From Diadema setosum (taxonomy: Eukaryota; Echinodermata; Echinoidea; Diadematoida; Diadematidae): a stretch of DNA of 64,000 nucleotides. The position numbers were made by a program, and so were the translations under genes. This document shows positions 58,230-64,000 of the stretch, piece by piece. The number at the start of each line of letters is the position of its first letter. Position 1 is the stretch's first letter. A model generated the notes under the pieces. It saw only the letters and a list, made by a program, of their open reading frames with translations. It had not been told where the DNA came from and searched no databases. The stretch is from assembly GCA_033980235.1 (NCBI GenBank), contig CM067059.1, forward strand, positions 26,989,922-27,053,921. Reading direction: 5' to 3'.

Positions 58230-59720
58230 TGTGGTTGCGGTTTGATAGACTTCACGACATTCTGATGGTGCATTTATGCTTGACTTTCTGGGGCCATAAT
58301 CAGGCTTTTGAAACAGTAAAACGCGTTTAGTTCAAAAAGCGGTTCCGTCCCGATCTTTCCGACTGGGCTCAAACTTTGCAGTTTGTGTCTCTCCGTCGTC
58401 ACTCGATCGTTCGGACGGTCAAGTGATTATCAAAGTCGATATTCGTGGCTTCGCTCCTCAGAAAAGGATCACCACGGTCAGATCGTCTGCTGATGAACCT
58501 GAGTGGCCGGCGTTGTTCTGGAGCACCGTGTAGTCCCAAACACCCTCGCGAATATATATTTGGCGGTACGACTAAAGCCTCCCCTGCAAAGTAAACGCTT
58601 AAGAGATCGGCGAGAGGGCCCAGGAGCCGCGGGAACCTGTAGCTTGAGGCATCGTTAACAGCTCTAGATCATGTCCATAAAGGAGGTAGAGGAACGACAC
58701 ATACTCCCTGCCAATGACTTCTGTCGTCGCGTCTTAAGATGCTAAGACCCTCAGATTTCTATTTACGACACCGTGGCTCCTTAATTGACTCATTAGACAT
58801 CATATCTTATTTGTTCGACAAATTCGGTGTAGCTTTCTTCTCTCCCCCCCCCCCCCCCCCCTCCTTCACTGGCATTTGTGATCCTTGCAACCGCGTGAAG
58901 AACATGGACACAGGGCTGTGTGTAAGGCTACTGTTAGCATTAAGGAATTAGCGGAACTGTAAAATTCGTCAACATGCGCGACTGACGGTGACTTTTCGGG
59001 GGATAATGCGCGCTTAATTGAAGCTCCCTCCGTCCGATATAATCCTCACCTATCGGCTAGCACTTTCGTGAGTCGCGGATATTAAGCTGACTTGCTGATA
59101 GAAAGAGTTGTTTCTGTTCTTCTTCTTCTTTTTTTTTTCTCGCTTAATTCTCGACCGTCATTCCCTGTCATATAAGAATGGAGAGGATGACATCTATAGA
59201 CGTGCTAACAACAGGATCAAGTGGAATCCTAAAATTCTGTGCATGGAAAGAGAAACTGATGTCGATTAGTCAGCCTGCTCCATTGATACCGCAGTCATAC
59301 CTTCCTCGCTACATTTGGCATTTAATATCAGCCCAATGCGAGATTTCATTGACTGATTTATAGATATTTTGCATTGTTGTCAACCGAGTCCCTGACGCGA
59401 CCATCACTATCGATCATCATCGTCACTTCGATACCCCATTGACGGTGTATTCGATTTTTTTTTTTCTCGATTTTGGATTTTGTTTGTTCGTTTTTTCATT
59501 TAGTTATTTTTCTTTTTTGTGTTCAGTCACCGCGTCATCGTTTTCGTCGCCGTCTGTTCCTGACCCTACGGACAATTCCTCACACTGATGGTGGTCATAT
59601 TGCCTCTTATCACAGGTGTGACGTCATCATTACGATTTATCACAATACCTACGAATGCCTGTTGAGACGTATCTATCCCAAAGGCTATCATAATATCACA
59701 ACTACATTTGTAGTGCAGGA
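58230..59720. promoter_or_regulatory. Large complex island with NK2, TCF and CRE sites
   Basis: TCAAGTG (NK2-class) at 58419-58425 and ATCAAAG (TCF core) at 58429-58435 are four bases apart. A perfect CRE (TGACGTCA) occurs at 59619-59626. The stretch is GC-balanced and unique apart from a C run (58845-58862) and T runs near 59130 and 59455. Frames at 58739-58951, 59178-59363 and 59473-59730 are unrecognised. Enhancer function is inferred. Confidence 0.35.
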
Positions 59721-59729
59721 CTACAAATA

Positions 59730-61130
59730 ATGTATTCTCCTTTTACGGCATTCATTTGACAACTTAGATTAAAAAAAAAAAACAACAACAACACTAAAGT
59801 CTATCTTGTGTTCTTCTCGTCAAAGAAAGGTAGTGTTGCTATATCCTGATCGCAGTGCCACTTAGGAGTAATGGTTTGCATATTCGACGTTATTGACCAA
59901 AATGGCTTTTAGGGTATTTTAGTGTACAAACAAAGGGAGAGTTATTACGTGGGAAAGTTGATATAACAACCTCATCAAATCTACGTTTGAGATTTCGACA
60001 TACAACGTAGTGTTTTGTGACATGAGATACTTAACACAATTATTTTATTTTTCTCATTATTGCGTCCGATTCCAAATCAGTTCTGCCACTTGGAGAGGTT
60101 GGTGTTTTGGTGTGTGTGTGTGTGTGTTGTTTTTTTTTTTTTTACAATTTCGTTCCATTTACAAAAGTCAGGTTATGCATTATGTGGAATAGTTGCACTT
60201 TAGTACCAAACCTCCCCGGAGAAGCTATAGGAAATATTTTCTCGTGGCTCTGTCAGCACACATTCATGGAAATCACATGAACGACAGGAAATGACGACTG
60301 AAAAGATGATGGTCCATCATTGATGCAACATTTTTAATGGCTTTTCCACTAACGTATATACATGAACACGCCATTGAAAATAGAGTCCAATATTAAAGTA
60401 TTGAGTGTGCATACGTGTGTGTCTGTGTCTTTTTTAATGCCTGTCTAAAAGGAGTGTCATCCTTTCTTGAACTCTCTACAAAGTAGGTGAGACTGTTATT
60501 CGCGGGCGCAGGCCCGTGCCCAGGACTGTAGAAATTTATGACATGCTGGTTAAAACTTCTGGACTCCCATGCGATGAGATACCCAGGCTTTTAACATGAA
60601 AGCTATCGTAAAAAGATGAGCTCACAAACTTCCTGCTGGTAGAAACCCAATGACCTTCGTACAAACGTTTTATTGTAGATAAAAATAATGTTATTAATGT
60701 GTTTTTCAATTCAAATCTAATTCTATTTCCAAGTTCAAATTTTTTGTTACAAAGTTATTGAATAAAAGTGATGGAACAAATAAATTATGTAAACATACAT
60801 AAAATATGAAACTATTTGTTCGAAATCAATGTTTTATTAGAAAAGAGAGGACCACGTAAAAGACAAGCTTATGGAGATATAGGCCACTCAGTAAATTGAA
60901 CACAAGAAAAGAATGAAGTAACAGAAGCACACAGAGGCATACGCAAACACAGGCACACAACAGACGCTGGGGGAACAGAAACAAAGGATAAACAAGCGAG
61001 AGACACTTGAGAAGAGGCTGATAGAGAGAGAGTGAAGGTAGGAATGAAGGAAGAACGGAAGGAAAAACTATTGTGCTTGTCAGATAACTCGTAGTACATA
61101 TGTAGTTCTTTTTCTCTTGGTTGTTTTTAC
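59730..61130. other. AT-rich DNA, no gene seen
   Basis: A-run with AAC repeats at 59770-59793 and TG/T runs at 60112-60144. The minus-strand 76-codon frame at 60869-61099 is low in complexity. Confidence 0.45.
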
Positions 61131-61190
61131 AGGCTAATCTGTCTTAATGACAGAAAAAAAGATTACGTCACCCCTCATGCAGCTCGGTAA

Positions 61191-61279
61191 TTTTCTTCTT
61201 CTTTTTCTTCTTTTTCTTCTTCTTCTTCTTCTTCTTCTTCTTCTTCTTCTTCTTCTTCTTCTTCTTCTTCTTCTTCTTC

Positions 61280-61322
<43 letters not shown>

Positions 61323-61358
61323 ACTACTACTACTGCTTCTTCTTCTTCTTCTTCTTTT
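61191..61358. repeat. (TTC)n / (GAA)n array, about 165 bp
   Basis: Nearly pure TTC units on the plus strand with a CTA patch near 61321-61333. A mirror-repeat homopurine-homopyrimidine tract of this length can form triplex DNA. Confidence 0.97.
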
Positions 61359-61426
61359 GCAATACCAAATCGAGAAAACAATTCGAAGATGATAAAATTT
61401 GCTCTCAGACATTAAAAGAGTACCTG

Positions 61427-61499
61427 CAGGTGACATAATTATGCGGATGCCATAATTATGTCATACTCCCATCATGGAGCTACAACAGATAGCTCCATG
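61427..61499. promoter_or_regulatory. Two adjacent perfect hairpins with TAATTA and E-box words
   Basis: TGACATAATTATG (61431-61443) has a perfect 13-base inverted copy at 61451-61463 around a 7-base loop. Nine bases on, CATGGAGCTA (61473-61482) has a perfect inverted copy at 61490-61499, again with a 7-base loop. Each first arm contains CATAATTATG, itself a palindrome with the homeodomain core TAATTA. A CAGGTG E-box (61427-61432) overlaps the start. Candidate binding platform or cruciform; function unknown. Confidence 0.6.
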
Positions 61500-62125
61500 C
61501 TCCAATCAGAGAAACAACATTGCGCAGTGTTGTGATGGAAATTTGAGTATAGAATAAAACAGCACATTTACCATGAAATTCACTATTCAGTTTTAGCCCC
61601 ATAACACAATAGACAGCACGACTTGACATCTTTTCCATCTGAGATGCATTTTCAAAGATCTCGTCACCTCTCACCCTTCGTTTCCTGAAGTCCAAAACAC
61701 TTAGAGTGCCCTCTCTCGGCGGGAAACGACAAGCTTACCATTAAACAAGTAAGGGTTTCGCAATGGCGGGGGGGGGGGGGGGGGGCTATGCCAGTGTCAT
61801 AATAATGACATAATAAATTGTAATATTCATAGCTATCAATTGATGTAGCGAATGTAGCGACTTCACCTGCATAAGCCAGGCACCAGCAGAATGTCAAGTA
61901 TGTCAGATACTCATTCCTTATCTCTCTCCCTCTTCCAGTTCCCTTCGTGATATCCCCTCCTTTTCTCTATCTCCCTGTGACCACAATGGAATATTCCTAT
62001 TAGTTTCGTTCGATATAACGTCGCGCTTCAATAACTGGTTGGTCTGAACCCGCTGTATGCTTCGTATTCGTTACAAATCGTACGGGCCTATTTTTGCACA
62101 CTTTGAGGAGAGGAACCAATTTATA
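61500..62125. other. Unassigned DNA with a poly-G run
   Basis: G run of about 19 at 61767-61785. Nothing else is recognised. Confidence 0.45.
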
Positions 62126-62129
62126 CTAT

Positions 62130-62325
62130 GTAAATAAAGACAAACAGAGTATAAAAAAAAACCTTTCCAGTAATACCTTACTTCTAGAATAACAAGAAAT
62201 ATTCTAGAAGTTATGGTTAAAAATACCCTGTATTTTTTTTATTTTCTTGGTTTTTAACAGCTTTAATCACAAATATCTCAACTTAACAAAAAATGGAATG
62301 AGCTCGTTTTGCGATAAAACTCTGC
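62130..62325 (-). mobile_element. Foldback element, family F3 copy 3, reverse
   Basis: On the minus strand it shows GAGATATTTGTGATTAAAGC, then CCATAACTTCTAGAATAT, then AAGTAAGGTATTACTGGAAA(GG), in the same order as copies 1 and 2. It also carries a perfect hairpin: ACTTCTAGAATA at 62180-62191 pairs with TATTCTAGAAGT at 62200-62211. Confidence 0.7.
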
Positions 62326-62432
62326 ACAAATAAATGGTGTGTAATGAAAGCACCTTATACTATCAAACCCTGTTATCATTATCACTGTTTTCATCATCAG
62401 TGACATTTACTATTATCATAATTGTTGTTGTT

Positions 62433-62475
62433 ATACCAATACATTTATCATCATATTGCTATCGTATTGGTGTAA
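62433..62475. repeat. 12-bp inverted repeat around ACCAATAC
   Basis: TTATACCAATAC pairs with GTATTGGTGTAA at one mismatch, with about 20 bases between. Isolated and unexplained. Confidence 0.5.
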
Positions 62476-62554
62476 TCAACATTACCATTGCTTAGTCGCG
62501 CATTCCCTAGAAGCGTGTTATCCCTGAGTGGTTATTATTCTACCCCAACCACGC

Positions 62555-62655
62555 CCTTTCCCACTCTCCCCTCCCCCTCTCTCTTACAATATAAGTATGT
62601 ATATATCTCGCTCCATCTCTCTCTCTCCCCCTCTCTCTCTCTCTCTCTCTCTCCG
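62555..62655. repeat. CT-rich low-complexity tract
   Basis: CT units, densest at 62612-62652. Confidence 0.9.
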
Positions 62656-62659
62656 CCGT

Positions 62660-63300
62660 CCCTAAGGTTTCGGGGTGGGGGAAGGGGATGGGGAGGATAG
62701 TGGACAAGCGTGCAGACATGGGATGCCCGCCATCATCATCTTCAAGGTCAAGACAGTGACCCCTGCCCTATCCCATCCAAACCTGTCCTGGGAGAAGAGA
62801 CTGATGACAGGGAAGCACATGGAAGTGGCGGATATACTATATTACATTAAATATTATACTGTTATCTTGACGTTTATAATATTCAAGTATATTGTATTTT
62901 AAAAAATTGTATTATATAAAAAAAAAGATAAAGAAAAAAAAGAATGAATGACTTACTGATGCTTCCAAAGAAAGGAAGACGTTATCCAAATTAATACTGG
63001 TCAACTGAGCACACGTCACACTGTCTTGTTATTGTTGATTCCTTTCTCTTTTTTGTGATGATAACTGGTCAGGATTGATAACAGTTACATTTCATTCTGT
63101 GCTTTCACGCGTAATTTGACAACAACAAAGTATAGGGACACATTTCGGTATATGAACATACAATATGATATTGCTTACGTTGGCGGTCTCCCGGATTGTT
63201 CTTCCTTCATCCCTCTGCAAATATGTAAACATTACTTTCTCCTTTGATCTAATCTGTTTGTGACCAGGTCGGTCTGCAGGATATCGTTTAATTGGTAGAA
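62660..63300. other. Unassigned DNA
   Basis: Short GC-balanced patch at 62660-62830, then AT-rich sequence. No gene is seen. Confidence 0.45.
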
Positions 63301-63390
63301 ATTGTATAATGTATTTCATTTATTTAGATTGTTGATTGTATTGATTTGAGAAAGAAAATGCAGAAATAAAATAGAATAAAATAAAAAAAT
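63300..63390 (+). mobile_element. Retrotransposon-type tail
   Basis: Ends in AGAAATAAAATAGAATAAAA(TAAAA) and runs into a microsatellite, as other tails here do. No coding remnant is seen. Confidence 0.3.
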
Positions 63391-63401
63391 GTATATATAC
63401 A

Positions 63402-63456
63402 TCTGTGTGTGCTTGTGTGTGTGCATTTGTGTACATGTATACACACACACACACAC

Positions 63457-63507
<51 letters not shown>
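63402..63507. repeat. (TG)n, (AC)n and (TA)n compound array
   Basis: TG units (63404-63432) and AC units (63441-63457) are complementary and can fold on themselves. A TA array follows to 63506. Confidence 0.95.
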
Positions 63508-63509
<2 letters not shown>

Positions 63510-63511
<2 letters not shown>

Positions 63512-64000
63512 TTTATTTCAGCATACTGGCATAGTTCAGTTGTATTATGTCTTAAGTAGCTTTCACCTGTTCAAGCGAGATCGAAATATATCTTGCCATA
63601 AACAGTTGCTGCCATGAAAGTTGCCGATTAATCAATAATGGATCTTGGTAGCTGCTTAACGTGATCAACTCATGGTTTGTCGACACGCAGTGACGGGGCG
63701 GAGAGTGGCGAACGCCAATTCGTTCGAGCTGCAGCGTTTATAATGATCAGCCAAGTACTAGAGCCTTACTAGTAATACTGAAAAGAGGAAATTATGTAAG
63801 TCAATTAGAAATTCACAATTATTACATAAAAATTTCATGAAAAGTAGATGAAGAGAAGGCCGGGAGAAGACCTTGGATTCATGCTTTCTTAGTTCACAAA
63901 AGAAAGTCATTATCCTTGGAGCCATTTCAATATTTCCACTTTAAGAACAACTTTATTCTTTTCCTCACTTTTTGACTACCGCCATCACTATACTGCATAG
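63510..64000. other. Unassigned DNA with a small GC-balanced patch
   Basis: A complex patch at 63650-63740 resembles the other islands in composition. No gene or repeat is seen. Confidence 0.4.

Noticed and set aside
61134..61436. Arginine- or glutamate-rich frames
   Set aside because: Products of the TTC/GAA array.
62180..62211. True heat-shock element
   Set aside because: Two TTCnnGAA dyads, but the phase between them is off by one and the site lies inside a repeat.

Overview
The window is eukaryotic, gene-poor genomic DNA from an animal. There is no bacterial-style gene packing. Long open frames are rare, and nearly all of them read through microsatellites or homopolymers. The mix is AT-rich background, very many di-, tri-, tetra- and hexanucleotide arrays, foldback (MITE-like) elements, and decayed non-LTR retrotransposons of the CR1/L2/Jockey and Tx1/L1 types, with islands of complex, more GC-balanced DNA between them. 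This fits an invertebrate deuterostome, most likely a sea urchin. The organism is an inference, not proved by any gene here.

No complete, recognisable protein gene was found. Two short minus-strand reading frames look genuinely coding. One at 13035-13234 has a splice-acceptor-like 5' end and a stop codon. One at 19847-20134 has a good acceptor just upstream, a signal-peptide-like N-terminus and six cysteines. A third, weaker one lies at 57315-57533. Three retrotransposon remnants keep recognisable protein: a C-terminal tail at 30685-30807 (+), a frameshifted reverse-transcriptase C-terminus near 40.7-41.0 kb (-), and a zinc-knuckle C-terminus near 18.5-19.2 kb (-).

Layout. 0-9 kb: microsatellites and retrotransposon 3' tails around small complex islands (2.2, 3.5-4.1, 5.1-5.5, 8.2-8.6 kb). 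9-15 kb: AT-rich DNA with two foldback elements, a tRNA-like SINE fragment and one coding-like exon. 15-17 kb: large complex island. 17-21 kb: repeats, a retrotransposon corpse and the cysteine-rich exon. 21-25 kb and 28-30 kb: complex islands. 30.5-32.1 kb: a nest in which a TTAA-flanked foldback is split by a retrotransposon and abuts a second foldback. 32.5-34.2 and 36.5-37.0 kb: complex islands. 37.1-37.6 kb: an intact TTAA-flanked foldback. 38-48 kb: almost all repeats. 48.7-51.8 kb: an unusual nested array of GTCGGCAACC-type repeats with inverted ends. 53-60 kb: microsatellites and three complex islands. 60-64 kb: repeats, including a long TTC array, two adjacent perfect hairpins and a third member of a foldback family also seen at 39.1 and 57.9 kb.

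The complex islands contain plausible transcription-factor motifs (CRE, CSL, ETS, Fox, TCF, Otx, E2F). Without conservation data they are only candidate cis-regulatory modules. Taken together the window looks like a long intron or an intergenic regulatory desert filled by repeats. A pathway linking genes cannot be proposed because no intact gene was identified.
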